Source: Desulfatitalea sp. UBA4791
Lineage (GTDB): Bacteria > Desulfobacterota > Desulfobacteria > Desulfobacterales > Desulfosarcinaceae
Length of the DNA: 64,000 nucleotides
Assembly: GCA_002402905.1 (NCBI GenBank)
Contig: DHGT01000035.1
Coordinates: forward strand, 48,399-112,398
Direction of reading: 5' to 3'
The notes below the pieces were generated by a model. That model did no database searches and was not told the DNA's origin. It was given only the letters and a program-made list of their open reading frames with translations. Each line of letters begins with the position of its first letter. Position 1 is the stretch's first letter. A program made the position numbers and the translations under genes. Positions 8,928 to 17,877 of the stretch are shown here, one piece after another.

Positions 8928-9052
8928 GACGACACCGTAAAACGTCCAATATCTGCGTTGCGCTCATCCCGTGGTCCTTGCGGCGTACGACAAGTACCCC
9001 TCAGGACACGGAATTTCGCGCGCCTTGATCTTGAACGGTTTACGGCGCCGTC
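8928..9052. repeat. 125-bp dispersed palindromic repeat, copy 1
   Basis: A non-coding imperfect palindrome between the YebG-like and rarD genes. Its ends are inverted repeats (GACGACACCGTAAAACGT at the left; the complement of GACGGCGCCGTAAACCGT at the right). Further copies lie at 30760-30883 (opposite orientation) and 46525-46649. The interior pairs with itself around a central hairpin, and the middle of this copy is slightly degraded (GGCGTAC/GTACCCC rather than GGCGTAC/GTACGCC). Size and build recall ERIC elements, but the sequence differs. Confidence 0.88.
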
Positions 9053-9082
9053 CCGCAACGACGGCCTACGACCCTACGGTAA

Positions 9083-10033
9083 CTATTTCACTATCTGTCT
9101 CATCAGGCGATGATGGCGCCACATGTCGGCGGTATAGAGCGCCAGGCCGATCCAGATGCAGCCGAATGTGATGGCGTCGGCCGTGGTGAAGGGCTCTCCG
9201 TAGAGGAAGACGCTGATCAGAAAATGGCCGGTGGGCGCGATGTACTGGATCAACCCCAGCGTGGCCAGCCGTAGCCGTCGGGCGGCGACCGCAAAAAACA
9301 GCAGCGGCAGCAGGGTAATGAATCCGGTACCGATCAACAAAAGATCGTTGCGCAGGCCGGTCTGCAGGAAGACGGTTTCGCCGCCCAGGTGCATGGCGAT
9401 CAGCCATCCGGCGGCCACGGGAAACATGAGCAGGGTTTCCATCAGCAGGCCGGTGACGCTGTCGACGTCGACCTGTTTGCGGATCAACCCATAGATGCCG
9501 AAACAGGCGGCCATCAATAGCGCCAGCCAGGGAACTCGGCCATAGCCGATCAGGGCAAAGAGGACGCCGCCGGCGGCAATGGCCACGGAAAGGCGCTGGA
9601 GCGGCTGCGGCCGCTCGCCCAGGAAGCAGTAGCCCAGAAAGACGTTGAGCAGCGGATTGATATAGTAGCCCAGGCTGCTCTGCAGGATCTGGCCGTGGGT
9701 CACCGCCCAGATGAATACGGCCCAGTTGGCCGCCATGGCCAGTGCGCTGCCGGCCAGGGCCGCCATGGCGCCGGGCCGCCGGAGAAGATCCAGGACCCGG
9801 CTGTGCCGTCCGGCCACCAACACGAACCCCAGCAGGATCACCCCGGACCAGATCATGCGGTGCAGCAGAATCTCCCAGGGTGACACCTCCTGTCCGAACT
9901 GGTTGAAATAAATCGGAAAGATGGCCCAGATGCCGAATGCCGCGATGCCGGCGGCCGCTCCCGGCACCGCACTATCCATGCCGCGCTTGCGAGAAGACGG
10001 GGCCAATGCGTTTGTAATGATGCGTTTGCTCAT
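9083..10033 (-). CDS. rarD: EamA family transporter RarD
   Basis: This 316-residue inner-membrane protein has about ten helices and two EamA repeats. Landmarks of the RarD branch are GIAAFGIWAIFPIYFNQF, SPWEILLHRMIWS, NWAVFIWAVTHGQILQSSLGY, YINPLLNVFLGYCFLGERP and LGLIQYIAPTGHFLISV. RarD proteins are drug/metabolite-superfamily exporters; chloramphenicol sensitivity gave the name, and the physiological substrate is not settled. The start may be internal (MDSAVPG, residue 19), as neither ATG has a good ribosome site. It stands alone and diverges from prfC. Confidence 0.9.
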   Translation of the reverse strand: MSKRIITNALAPSSRKRGMDSAVPGAAAGIAAFGIWAIFPIYFNQFGQEVSPWEILLHRMIWSGVILLGFVLVAGRHSRVLDLLRRPGAMAALAGSALAMAANWAVFIWAVTHGQILQSSLGYYINPLLNVFLGYCFLGERPQPLQRLSVAIAAGGVLFALIGYGRVPWLALLMAACFGIYGLIRKQVDVDSVTGLLMETLLMFPVAAGWLIAMHLGGETVFLQTGLRNDLLLIGTGFITLLPLLFFAVAARRLRLATLGLIQYIAPTGHFLISVFLYGEPFTTADAITFGCIWIGLALYTADMWRHHRLMRQIVK

Positions 10034-10311
10034 TCGGGGTTGACATTCTGTTGGGAAAGAGATTAAAAGTCGCCGCCATGACTATCTATAAGAATAAAGC
10101 CTGCCCGGCGCCGCCTTGATCGGCGGCATCCCAGTGGTTTCAAAACCTTCTATCGGGTTTTCATCCTAAATCCGTCCGAGGCGTTCGATCCTCTAAATAT
10201 CTTATTTTATCTTGTGGTTGAACAACAAAGGGCTGTGCATGGCATGCCATTCCCTCGGACCGCGCAACGCGTCAACGAGGGACCAAAAATAAATTCGAGA
10301 CGAAAACACCC

Positions 10312-11922
10312 ATGACAACGACACAAGCCTTAACAAAACCCGGCTGGCAACCGGATGAAATCGAGCGGCGCCGCACCTTCGGGATCATCAGCCATCCGGA
10401 TGCCGGCAAAACCACCCTGACGGAAAAGCTCCTGCTGTTCGGCGGCGCCATCCAGATGGCGGGCGCGGTCAAGGCGCGCCATGCCACCCGTCACGCCACC
10501 AGCGACTGGATGGCCATCGAACGCGAACGGGGCATTTCGGTGACCAGCTCGGTGATGAAGTTCCACTATAACGGCTATGACATCAACCTGCTCGATACGC
10601 CGGGACATGACGATTTTTCCGAGGACACCTACCGCGTGCTGACCGCCGTGGACAGCGCGGTGATGGTGATCGACAGCGTCAAGGGGGTCGAAGCCCAGAC
10701 GCGCAAGCTGATGGCCGTCTGCCGTATGCGCAACACGCCCATTCTCACCTTCATCAACAAGCTGGATCGCGAGGGCATGACACCCCTGGATCTCCTGGCC
10801 GATATCGAGGACAATCTGCAGATCGAGTGCGCGCCGCTCTCCTGGCCCATCGGCATGGGCAAGCGTTTCAAGGGCACCTACAATCTCTATCGCAAGACCC
10901 TGAAACTCTTTACGCCCGGGCAGGAGCGGCTGACCGATGCGGTGTTCACCATCGACGACCTGGCCGATCCCCGACTCGACGAGTTGCTGGGCAGCCAGGC
11001 CGACGAGCTGCGCGAGGATGTGGCTCTCCTGGAGGGGGCGGCCAACCCCTTCGACCTGGACGACTACCTGAAGGGCAGCCAGACCCCGGTCTTTTTCGGT
11101 AGTGCGGTCAACAACTTCGGGGTGGGCGAGATGCTCGACGCCTTTGTGGAGATTGCACCGGCGCCCCAGTCACGGCCGACCGCCACCCGCATGGTCGATC
11201 CACAGGAGGCGTCCTTCTCCGGTTTCGTTTTCAAAATCCAGGCCAACATGGACCCGGCCCACCGCGACCGCATCGCCTTCCTGCGCGTCTGCTCGGGCCG
11301 CTTCCAGCGTGGCATGCGGCTGCGCCACCACCGCCTGGGCAAGGAGATCGTCGTGGCCAATCCGATCATCTTCATGGCCCAGGACCGCACCTTGGCCGAG
11401 GAGGCCTGGCCCGGGGACATCATCGGCATTCACAACCACGGCACCATCAAGATCGGCGACACCTTTTCGGAAAAGGAGCCGCTCAAGTTCATCGGCATTC
11501 CCAACTTCGCCCCGGACCACTTCCGTCGGGTGCGCCTGAAGTCGCCCCTCAAGGCCAAACAACTCCACAAGGGGTTGGTGCAGCTGGCCGAGGAGGGGGC
11601 CGTGCAGCTGTTCCGGCCGGTGCTGGGCAGTGAATATATTCTCGGCGCCGTGGGTCTGTTGCAGTTCGATGTGACCATGGCGCGCCTCAGGGACGAGTAC
11701 GGCGTCGATGCCGTGTACGAAAGCGTGGATTACGCCACGGCCCGTTGGCTGCATTGCAGCGACCGGCAGCGGCTGGCCGCCTTCGAGAAGGCAAACCAGG
11801 GCAATCTGGCCGTGGACGCCGAAGGTCGCCTGGTCTACCTGGCGGCCAGCCTGTGGTGGCTCAACCATGTGGCCGAAGAGTGGCCCGAGGTGGTTTTCCA
11901 GAAAACACGGGAGATCGAGTAG
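10312..11922 (+). CDS. prfC: Peptide chain release factor 3
   Basis: This 536-residue translational GTPase recycles RF1 and RF2 from the ribosome after termination. G1 is SHPDAGKTTLTEK, followed by the RF3-specific LLFGGAIQMAGAVKAR; the switch region is RGISVTSSVM, G3 DTPGHDDFSEDTYR, G4 NKLDREG and G5 FGSAVNNFGV. Domain II and the C-terminal domain (QLFRPVLGSEYILGAVGLLQFDV) are complete and the length is normal for the family. It is a single gene. A small inverted repeat (CCCTCG...CGAGGG, 10252-10281) lies in the leader without a T-tract. Confidence 0.97.
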   Translation: MTTTQALTKPGWQPDEIERRRTFGIISHPDAGKTTLTEKLLLFGGAIQMAGAVKARHATRHATSDWMAIERERGISVTSSVMKFHYNGYDINLLDTPGHDDFSEDTYRVLTAVDSAVMVIDSVKGVEAQTRKLMAVCRMRNTPILTFINKLDREGMTPLDLLADIEDNLQIECAPLSWPIGMGKRFKGTYNLYRKTLKLFTPGQERLTDAVFTIDDLADPRLDELLGSQADELREDVALLEGAANPFDLDDYLKGSQTPVFFGSAVNNFGVGEMLDAFVEIAPAPQSRPTATRMVDPQEASFSGFVFKIQANMDPAHRDRIAFLRVCSGRFQRGMRLRHHRLGKEIVVANPIIFMAQDRTLAEEAWPGDIIGIHNHGTIKIGDTFSEKEPLKFIGIPNFAPDHFRRVRLKSPLKAKQLHKGLVQLAEEGAVQLFRPVLGSEYILGAVGLLQFDVTMARLRDEYGVDAVYESVDYATARWLHCSDRQRLAAFEKANQGNLAVDAEGRLVYLAASLWWLNHVAEEWPEVVFQKTREIE

Positions 11923-11941
11923 CCTGTTGCGCGCGTCCCTT

Positions 11942-12124
11942 TCAGGTGGCAATGAACCCCAGCAGTCCGTGGACCGTGGCGAACACCACCAAGGCAATAC
12001 CGGTTTTCTTGTGAACGCCGAATTTGACCTTGATCACCCGCAGCCCCGACAGCAACTGGAAGAGGATCAGCAGCAGGTTGCAGATACCCAGGATGAGAAT
12101 GATGGATACACCGCCGATGGTCAT
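11942..12124 (-). CDS. Small two-helix membrane protein
   Basis: This 60-residue hydrophobic protein has two predicted membrane helices (GVSIILILGICNLLLILFQL and GIALVVFATVHGLLGFI) separated by a basic loop (RVIKVKFGVHKKTG). Histidines at the start of and within the second helix could bind heme, as in small b-type subunits, but this is speculative. A GGAG site precedes the ATG. It lies 17 bp after the desulfoferrodoxin-like gene on the same strand and is probably in the same operon, which hints at a redox role. The family is not recognised. Confidence 0.6.
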   Translation of the reverse strand: MTIGGVSIILILGICNLLLILFQLLSGLRVIKVKFGVHKKTGIALVVFATVHGLLGFIAT

Positions 12125-12141
12125 GGGGTCTCCTTTTCGCC

Positions 12142-12510
12142 CTATTCGACGCGGATCTTCAAAACGGCCGGACCCTCGCTGCCGTGAATGTTACAGACGC
12201 CCTCGGCCACGATCTCGGTCGGTTCGGTGATAGTGAGTTTCACTTCTTTGGTAAAAACGTCGTTTTCGGGCCGGTTGGTCGCCGAAAAATCCCATCGGGC
12301 GATCTCCTTGCCGTTGGCCTTGACATAGACCTGGTTGGTGTAGTGGAAGAAATTGTTGCCGTCGTGCCTCACGTTGATCTTGATCGTGATTTCGGATCCT
12401 TTCGCCGCGCTATCCGGCCCTTCGATGGTGACCGAGGTCTTGTTGGCGAAGGCATTGACGGAAAAAAGCACCAGCGACACGATTAAAATTGCGACAACCT
12501 GTTTTTTCAT
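12142..12510 (-). CDS. Desulfoferrodoxin/superoxide-reductase-like exported protein
   Basis: This 122-residue protein has a clear signal peptide (MKKQVVAILIVSLVLFSVNAFA). The mature part is an immunoglobulin-like beta fold ending in CNIHGSEGPAVLKI, the Cys-x-x-His motif that supplies two ligands of the superoxide reductase Fe(His)4Cys centre. Two more histidines lie in RHDGNNFFHYT, where family members have HPN-x-x-H. The early E-K-H ligand segment of classical enzymes is absent, leaving three histidines and one cysteine. No rubredoxin-type Cys4 centre is present. It is thus a secreted SOR-like protein whose activity is uncertain. It precedes a small membrane protein in a likely two-gene unit. 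Confidence 0.72.
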   Translation of the reverse strand: MKKQVVAILIVSLVLFSVNAFANKTSVTIEGPDSAAKGSEITIKINVRHDGNNFFHYTNQVYVKANGKEIARWDFSATNRPENDVFTKEVKLTITEPTEIVAEGVCNIHGSEGPAVLKIRVE

Positions 12511-12525
12511 CGAATACGCCCCCTT

Positions 12526-13119
12526 CTAATCAGTATTTTTGAAATAGGCTTCACCCATGCGGGCAAAGGCATCCATGGCCAGCCAGGCGCGCGCGCCGAA
12601 AAAAAGGTCACTGCGTTGCAGCAGCTCGCACACCTCCTGCCGGTCCATCAAAAAGACTTCGATATCCTCCGAATCCCCGTTGTGATGAAGGCTGGGGCTG
12701 CCCTCCACCTCGGCAAAGACCATGGCGATGGATTCGTCCGTGATGCCCGCCGAGGAGAAGATGGCCGGGCTGTGGCGGTAGATCTGCACCAGATCCAGCC
12801 CGGTTTCCTCTTTCAGCTCGCGCCCGGCCGTTACGGCCAGCGCCTCGCCGGGATCCAGGAGGCCGGCCGGAAAGCCATACTGGTAATCGCCGATGGGGAC
12901 GCGATACTCCTTGATCACCACCAGTTTGCTTTCCCGTCGATGATAAGGCACGATGATGGCCGCATCGGGCCGCAACTGGGCGCCGGTGACGCATTTGGGC
13001 TGGGTGTCCCGGCTGACCAGGTGCCAGCGCCGGGCGTTGCCCTTCTTGTCCGTGTAAGCCACTTCGAAGAGCGTGACGAATTTGCTTTGGGCCACGACGG
13101 CCGCATCGATGATCTTCAT
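12526..13119 (-). CDS. NUDIX hydrolase (ADP-ribose pyrophosphatase-like)
   Basis: This 197-residue cytoplasmic hydrolase cleaves nucleoside diphosphate derivatives. The Nudix box starts at GLLDPGEA and ends at RELKEETGLDL, with the metal-binding glutamates intact; it is preceded by IVVPYHRRESKLVVIKEYR and YQYGFPAG, typical of ADP-ribose or NDP-sugar pyrophosphatases. The start lies 8 bp after the acyl-CoA ligase stop, so the two are probably co-transcribed. The substrate is not fixed by the motif alone. Confidence 0.88.
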   Translation of the reverse strand: MKIIDAAVVAQSKFVTLFEVAYTDKKGNARRWHLVSRDTQPKCVTGAQLRPDAAIIVPYHRRESKLVVIKEYRVPIGDYQYGFPAGLLDPGEALAVTAGRELKEETGLDLVQIYRHSPAIFSSAGITDESIAMVFAEVEGSPSLHHNGDSEDIEVFLMDRQEVCELLQRSDLFFGARAWLAMDAFARMGEAYFKNTD

Positions 13120-13127
13120 GATTCTCT

Positions 13128-14780
13128 CTACCGGTTGAGGTCGCTGTAGGTCTTGCGCATTTCGCGTTTGAGGATTTTACCCGTGGGCGTCTTGGGCAGG
13201 GCATCGACGAACACCACCGATTTGGGCACCTTGAACCCGGCCAGCTCCTTCCTGCACAACGCGATGATCTCATCTTCGGTGATGCGCTCGCCCTTGCGCG
13301 GCACCACGACGGCCGTGACCGCCTCCACCCATTTGGGATGGGGGGTGCCGATGACGGCCACCTCTTCCACGCGCTTGTCCAGATAGATGGCCTCTTCCAC
13401 TTCGCGGGTCGAGACATTCTCGCCGCCGGTCTTGATCATGTCCTTCTTGCGGTCCACCACCGTGATGTAGCGGTCCGGGTCGAGGATGCCGATGTCGCCG
13501 GAGTGGAACCAGCCGCCGTGCATGGCCGCTTCGGTCTTTTCGGGCTCCTTGAAGTACATGATCATGGCGTGCGGTCCCTTGCCGCAGATTTCGCCGGGCA
13601 CGCCGGGGGTCGTGATCGGTTCGAAATTTTCATCTTCCAGGCGGGTCTCCATGTTCAATCCGCCCATGCCGGCCGATCCCAGTTTGGTGAGGGCGTCCTG
13701 GGCCTTGAGGATGGTGTGGTAGGGGGCCAGTTCGGTCTGGCCGTAGTAGTTGTAGACTTTGCATCCGGGCAGACGCGCCATGAGCTCCTTGAGCACCTCC
13801 ACCGGCATGATCGATGCGCCGTAGTAACACTTGGTCAGGCAGGAGAGATCGTAGCGGTCGAAATCCGGATGGCGCAGGATGCCGATCCACACCGTGGGCG
13901 GGGCGAAGAACATGTTGGCGCGGTACTGGTCGATGGTCTTGAGGATCGCGCCGATGTCCGGCGCCATGAGGATGTTGGTGCCGCCCACCCAGAAGACAGG
14001 GTTCATGAACACGTCCCGCTGGGCGCAATGATAGATGGGCAGGGCGTTGACATTGATGTCCGTGCTTTCGTAGCCGCCATCCACGATGGCCCCCATGTAC
14101 TGGGCCATGAGGGCCTGGTTGCTGATGATCACCCCTTTGGGAAGGGATTCGGTGCCGCTGGTGTAGGTCATCTGGCAGGGATCTTCGATATGCAGCGTCA
14201 CGTCCGGTTCGCTGTCGTCGGCATCCTTCATCCAGGCGTCGAAGACCAGGAAACGGTCGTCCACCGGCCGCTGCCCGGCGCCTTGATCGGACCAGATCAG
14301 GGTCTGGACCTTCGGCATCTCGCCGAGCACCGTCTCCACGATGGGATAGAGGGCGTCTTCGACGATGAAGACCTTGCTTTCCGAGTGGTTGATGCAGAAG
14401 CTCACATCCGGCCCGCGCAGCAGGTAGTTGATGGCCAGGTAGACTGCGCCGATCTTGCAGCATCCCAGCCAGGTCAGCACGTGGTGGAGGGTGTTGTGGG
14501 CCAGAATGGCCACCCGGTCGTACTTGGCCACGCCCAGGCCGGCCAATGCGTTGGCCGTGCGGTTGGCGGCCGCTTCCAACTCCGCGTAGGTCAGACGGTG
14601 ATCGCCGAAGACGAGGGCCGTTTTATCGGGATAGTGATAGGCCGTGCGCCGGATCATGTCTGCGATCACCCACCGGTTGACCCGGTTGTAGCGATCCATG
14701 AGAAATGCCAGGTTCTCTTTGTTGAGCGTGTTGAAGCGGGCTTTTTCCTCATCGGTCATGGAACGGGATGCAATTGCCAT
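13128..14780 (-). CDS. AMP-dependent acyl-CoA synthetase/ligase
   Basis: This 550-residue ANL-superfamily enzyme activates a carboxylic acid to acyl-AMP and then acyl-CoA. The P-loop motif is MTYTSGTESLPKGV, with E where T or G is common. The A5-type motif is NYYGQTELAPYHT, A7 is HSGDIGILDPDRYITVVDRKKDMIK, and the catalytic Lys is in PKTPTGKILKRE. A GGAGGGAGG site precedes the ATG. The length and sequence suit medium- or long-chain fatty or aromatic acids; the substrate is not determined. It leads an operon with the Nudix hydrolase. Confidence 0.92.
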   Translation of the reverse strand: MAIASRSMTDEEKARFNTLNKENLAFLMDRYNRVNRWVIADMIRRTAYHYPDKTALVFGDHRLTYAELEAAANRTANALAGLGVAKYDRVAILAHNTLHHVLTWLGCCKIGAVYLAINYLLRGPDVSFCINHSESKVFIVEDALYPIVETVLGEMPKVQTLIWSDQGAGQRPVDDRFLVFDAWMKDADDSEPDVTLHIEDPCQMTYTSGTESLPKGVIISNQALMAQYMGAIVDGGYESTDINVNALPIYHCAQRDVFMNPVFWVGGTNILMAPDIGAILKTIDQYRANMFFAPPTVWIGILRHPDFDRYDLSCLTKCYYGASIMPVEVLKELMARLPGCKVYNYYGQTELAPYHTILKAQDALTKLGSAGMGGLNMETRLEDENFEPITTPGVPGEICGKGPHAMIMYFKEPEKTEAAMHGGWFHSGDIGILDPDRYITVVDRKKDMIKTGGENVSTREVEEAIYLDKRVEEVAVIGTPHPKWVEAVTAVVVPRKGERITEDEIIALCRKELAGFKVPKSVVFVDALPKTPTGKILKREMRKTYSDLNR

Positions 14781-15015
14781 GCGGTTTCCTCCCTCCTGGC
14801 GGTTGATGGAAAAGGGTGTCGAACGACGAGATGTTACGGTTATCTATTGTCCGTCCACAAATAGGCAAATTTGGTCGAGATCAAGGTAGCGTAGATGCCC
14901 CAAGAAATTCAAGAATTAAAAAGATTCGGAGGCGGCAGTTGCAAAAGCGCCACTCCCTGCCTATACTGATTCCATCGCCGATCTTCGGCGGCATGTGCAG
15001 CAAAGGAAACCAGGT

Positions 15016-15669
15016 ATGAAAATCCCATCGATACCCACTCGAGGACGCACCCTGGATCATGCCGCCGCTGTTTACGACCTCCTGGAACCCCTTTTTCTGC
15101 TTGGCAAACAGGCTGAATACGACCAGCACATCATCCGCCTGCTCGACCCCGCGCCGGGTGAGCAGGTGCTCGATCTGGGATGCGGAACCGGCGTTTTATG
15201 CGCGCAGATCGCAGACCTTCTCGATCCAAAGGCCGGTGGGTTGGCTGTCGGCATCGACGCCGCGGGCAAAATGATCGCGGTGGCTCGCAAAAAGCGGGCC
15301 GGGGCCGGTTGCCGCTTCGAAGCCATGGCCGCGGAATCCCTCGGCTTTGAGGACCGATCCTTTGACGCGGTCGTATCCAGCCTCTTCTTTCACCATGTTC
15401 CCCTGGACCTCAAGGCCAGCGCCCTAAACGAGGCCTTTCGGGTGCTCAAGCCGGGAGGTCGGTTGATCATCGCCGACATGCATCTGCCCACCACCTGGAT
15501 GGGGGCGCTGGTATCGAAAGTATCCCGCTGGTTTTTTCTGCAGCCCCAGATTGCCGAGAACACGCGCGGCGTTTTGCCGGACCTGATTCAATCGGCCGGT
15601 TTTCGGGAACCGCAGATCGTGGGCTACTATTTCGGCTACGTCGCCGTTTTCTATAGTGAAAAGCCATGA
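15016..15669 (+). CDS. Class I SAM-dependent methyltransferase (UbiE/Coq5-like)
   Basis: A 217-residue methyltransferase. Motif I is VLDLGCGTGVLCAQIA, followed by AVGIDAAGKMIAVARKK, then FDAVVSSLFFHHVP and the post-motif EAFRVLKPGGRLIIADMH. The layout resembles UbiE/MenG-type quinone or small-lipid methyltransferases. I set the start at ATG 15016, after AAAGGAA; an upstream ATG at 14995 lacks a ribosome site. Its stop overlaps the start of the isoprenyl-synthase-like gene by ATGA, so the two are translationally coupled. In this operon the substrate could be an isoprenoid lipid; this is inference. Confidence 0.88.
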   Translation: MKIPSIPTRGRTLDHAAAVYDLLEPLFLLGKQAEYDQHIIRLLDPAPGEQVLDLGCGTGVLCAQIADLLDPKAGGLAVGIDAAGKMIAVARKKRAGAGCRFEAMAAESLGFEDRSFDAVVSSLFFHHVPLDLKASALNEAFRVLKPGGRLIIADMHLPTTWMGALVSKVSRWFFLQPQIAENTRGVLPDLIQSAGFREPQIVGYYFGYVAVFYSEKP

Positions 15670-16718
15670 ACCCGCAGGATGCCATATCGATGACCGCCGG
15701 ATTTTACTGCAGCCCGGACCCGGCCGCCGGCATAGAGCAGAACCCGTTTTGCGCGCTTCAGAAGGAGTTGACCGCGGGCCTGCAGCGCTACTGGCAAAGC
15801 GCCTCGCAGATCCTGGAGAACAGCGGCATTCGACTGGTACGCCCCACGCCCGAGGCCTTTTCGCTTGAGCGCAATTTCTTTTCGGCACTCTTTCTATATT
15901 CTTACTTTCGTTGCGGGATCGCCCCTGAACGCCGGATGTTCTACGCGGCCGTCAACCAGTGCCTGCGCGGCATGGTCACCGGCTGCGACAATCTGCTGGA
16001 CGATGAGTACAAGCCGACCCTGGAGACCGACCTGCCGCCCGGCGCCTCGCGTTTCAGATCGGTGCTCGATATCATGGTGTCGGAACGGGTGCTTTTCGAA
16101 TTGTTGCTGTCGCACCTGGAGCGTTCCCAAGTCTCGGTTCGGGCAGTGCGGCAAGCGCTTCGAAACTCGCTGCACGCCTTAACCCGCAGCGGCGCCCAGG
16201 AGGCTTCCGAAGAGGGCGGCTTTCATGGTCGGCGGCTGCCGCCGCAGGAGGTGCTCTCCGCCGTGCATCATTACAAGACCGGTCTGTTGTTTCAATGCCC
16301 ATGGGCCGTACCCGGGGCCATCGAGTCGCCCTTGCCCGAAAATGCGGCATCGGTCAACGAAGCCCTCTATCGTATCGGCATCGGATGCCAGATCCTCGAT
16401 GACATGGTTGATCTGGCACGCGATGTGCGCACCCGCCGCCACAATTTCGTGGCCTCCATGATTGAGTGGGGCGAGACGCCGGCCAAGCAACGCATGCTGG
16501 CCGATTTGGCCGGGTCCGGCGGCCGGGAAGCGCTTTCCAGGGCTTTTTCCCACATCATGTGGGAGGCCAACGAGACGGCCATGGGCTATCTGAAAGATGG
16601 ATTGAGACGATTGCTCCACGCCTCGCACCGTGCGTTCGTCGACCCTGCGGCGGCGTTCATCGCGGCCCGCATCGGTGCAGACCGTCTGCTTATACCCGGC
16701 GAGCGAGGTCGCTCTTGA
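15666..16718 (+). CDS. Class 1 isoprenoid biosynthesis enzyme (polyprenyl synthetase-like)
   Basis: A 350-residue all-helical protein with the trans-isoprenyl diphosphate synthase fold. The second Asp-rich motif is intact (CQILDDMVDLARD), and the conserved Lys-Thr before it is present (HHYKTGLLF). The first Asp-rich motif is altered: instead of DDxxD it reads CDNLLDDEYK. It therefore may use an unusual substrate or act as a terpene or prenyl-transfer enzyme rather than a standard FPP/GGPP synthase. The start overlaps the methyltransferase stop (ATGA), and its own stop overlaps the TTG start of the ABC permease. I infer that it makes or modifies a lipid handled by the following transporter. 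Confidence 0.8.
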   Translation: MNPQDAISMTAGFYCSPDPAAGIEQNPFCALQKELTAGLQRYWQSASQILENSGIRLVRPTPEAFSLERNFFSALFLYSYFRCGIAPERRMFYAAVNQCLRGMVTGCDNLLDDEYKPTLETDLPPGASRFRSVLDIMVSERVLFELLLSHLERSQVSVRAVRQALRNSLHALTRSGAQEASEEGGFHGRRLPPQEVLSAVHHYKTGLLFQCPWAVPGAIESPLPENAASVNEALYRIGIGCQILDDMVDLARDVRTRRHNFVASMIEWGETPAKQRMLADLAGSGGREALSRAFSHIMWEANETAMGYLKDGLRRLLHASHRAFVDPAAAFIAARIGADRLLIPGERGRS

Positions 16719-17875
16719 AGATCGGCTTCATCCTGAAAATGGCCGTTCTATACGTGTGGCGCTCCCGGCGGTCGACCCTTGTTCTGGGGCTGATGATAAT
16801 CATGGCCGTGGCCGCCCTGGTGTTTCTCTCGTCCCTGGCGGTGGGGACCAACGACGCCATGATCCGGAACTCGGTCGGTCTATTTTCGGGCCATATCGTC
16901 GCGGACAATCTTCCCCCGGATTTGGACCCGGCCCAACTTCAGCGCCCAGGGGTTCGGGAGGTGCTGTGGCGCACCCGGCGGCCAGTGCGGCTCCGCCACC
17001 AGGAGCGGGTGGAAAGCGTCCTGCTATGCGAGGTCCGGCCATCCGAAGAAAAGGCGGCCACGGCGCTTTGGAAAAAGACCGTGAGCGGCCGTTATCTTCG
17101 CGATGGGCGACCCGAGCTGTTCCTGAGCGGGGCCGTCGCCGATCTGCTGCACGTGTCCGTGGGCCAAACGGTCGAGGTCGAGATCCCGCCCGGCCCGCAG
17201 CGGGTGGCGCTGAGCATTTGCGGCATCTATCGAACCGGCATCTCCAGTCTCGATTACGGCATCGCTTTTGCCGCTCAAAATGCGCTGCCAGCCGCCGAAA
17301 GCAACTTTTCCGCCGCCGTGTTCATCGAAGAAGGGACCGATCCGCAGACTCTCCTGGCCGAATACCGTCGGCTGCCGTATGCTTCGCGCTTTACGGCGTG
17401 GATGGATTTCATGCCCGATTTGAAACAGCTGGTCGAGTTGAATTTCGTCTCCATGAGCATCGTGATGGTACTGGTCTTCGCCGTGGTCGCCCTGGGAATT
17501 TCCTGTGCGTTCATCATCTTTATCCTCAAAAACATCCGGGAGCACGGCATCCTGAAGGCCATGGGGATGCTGCCATCGGAATCGGTCCTGCTCATCGTTG
17601 CCGAGGTGACCCTGCTGACGTTGGCGGCATCCGCAACCGGAACCGGTGCCGGCGCTCTGGCCGTGGGCGCCCTGGCGCGGACCGGTCTCGATCTGACCGC
17701 GTTGACGTCGCACAACCAGTATTTTGCCGTCTCCGGGGTGATCTTCCCGCGTCTGACGCCTTACTCTCTATGGCTGCCGCCGGCGCTTTCCCTGCTTTTC
17801 GGGTTGCTGGCCGCCGTCTGGCCGGCCCTGTACGTCGTGCGCGAAAAAGCCGCTGAAATTCTGCGGAGCATTTGA
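16715..17875 (+). CDS. ABC transporter permease, FtsX/MacB/LolE family
   Basis: This inner-membrane permease is about 386 residues long: one N-terminal helix (TLVLGLMIIMAVAALVFLSSLAV), a ~230-residue periplasmic domain, and three C-terminal helices in an FtsX domain (MVLVFAVVALGISCAFIIFIL, then ILKAMGMLPSESVLLIVAEV). This is the MacB/LolCE architecture, used for mechanotransmission or for moving lipoproteins and lipids out of the inner membrane. The likely start is TTG 16715, overlapping the previous stop (TTGA); ATG 16739 is the alternative. In-frame upstream sequence overlapping the isoprenyl gene is not coding-like. It pairs with the ATPase that follows. Confidence 0.87.
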   Translation: MKIGFILKMAVLYVWRSRRSTLVLGLMIIMAVAALVFLSSLAVGTNDAMIRNSVGLFSGHIVADNLPPDLDPAQLQRPGVREVLWRTRRPVRLRHQERVESVLLCEVRPSEEKAATALWKKTVSGRYLRDGRPELFLSGAVADLLHVSVGQTVEVEIPPGPQRVALSICGIYRTGISSLDYGIAFAAQNALPAAESNFSAAVFIEEGTDPQTLLAEYRRLPYASRFTAWMDFMPDLKQLVELNFVSMSIVMVLVFAVVALGISCAFIIFILKNIREHGILKAMGMLPSESVLLIVAEVTLLTLAASATGTGAGALAVGALARTGLDLTALTSHNQYFAVSGVIFPRLTPYSLWLPPALSLLFGLLAAVWPALYVVREKAAEILRSI

Positions 17876-17877
17876 CC

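Noticed and set aside
10252..10281. Inverted repeat CCCTCG...CGAGGG before prfC
   Set aside because: Six-bp arms with an 18-base loop and no T-tract; too weak to call a terminator or riboswitch.
13338..14864. 508-codon plus-strand frame opposite the acyl-CoA ligase
   Set aside because: The ligase motifs on the minus strand are unambiguous; the plus reading has no recognisable fold.
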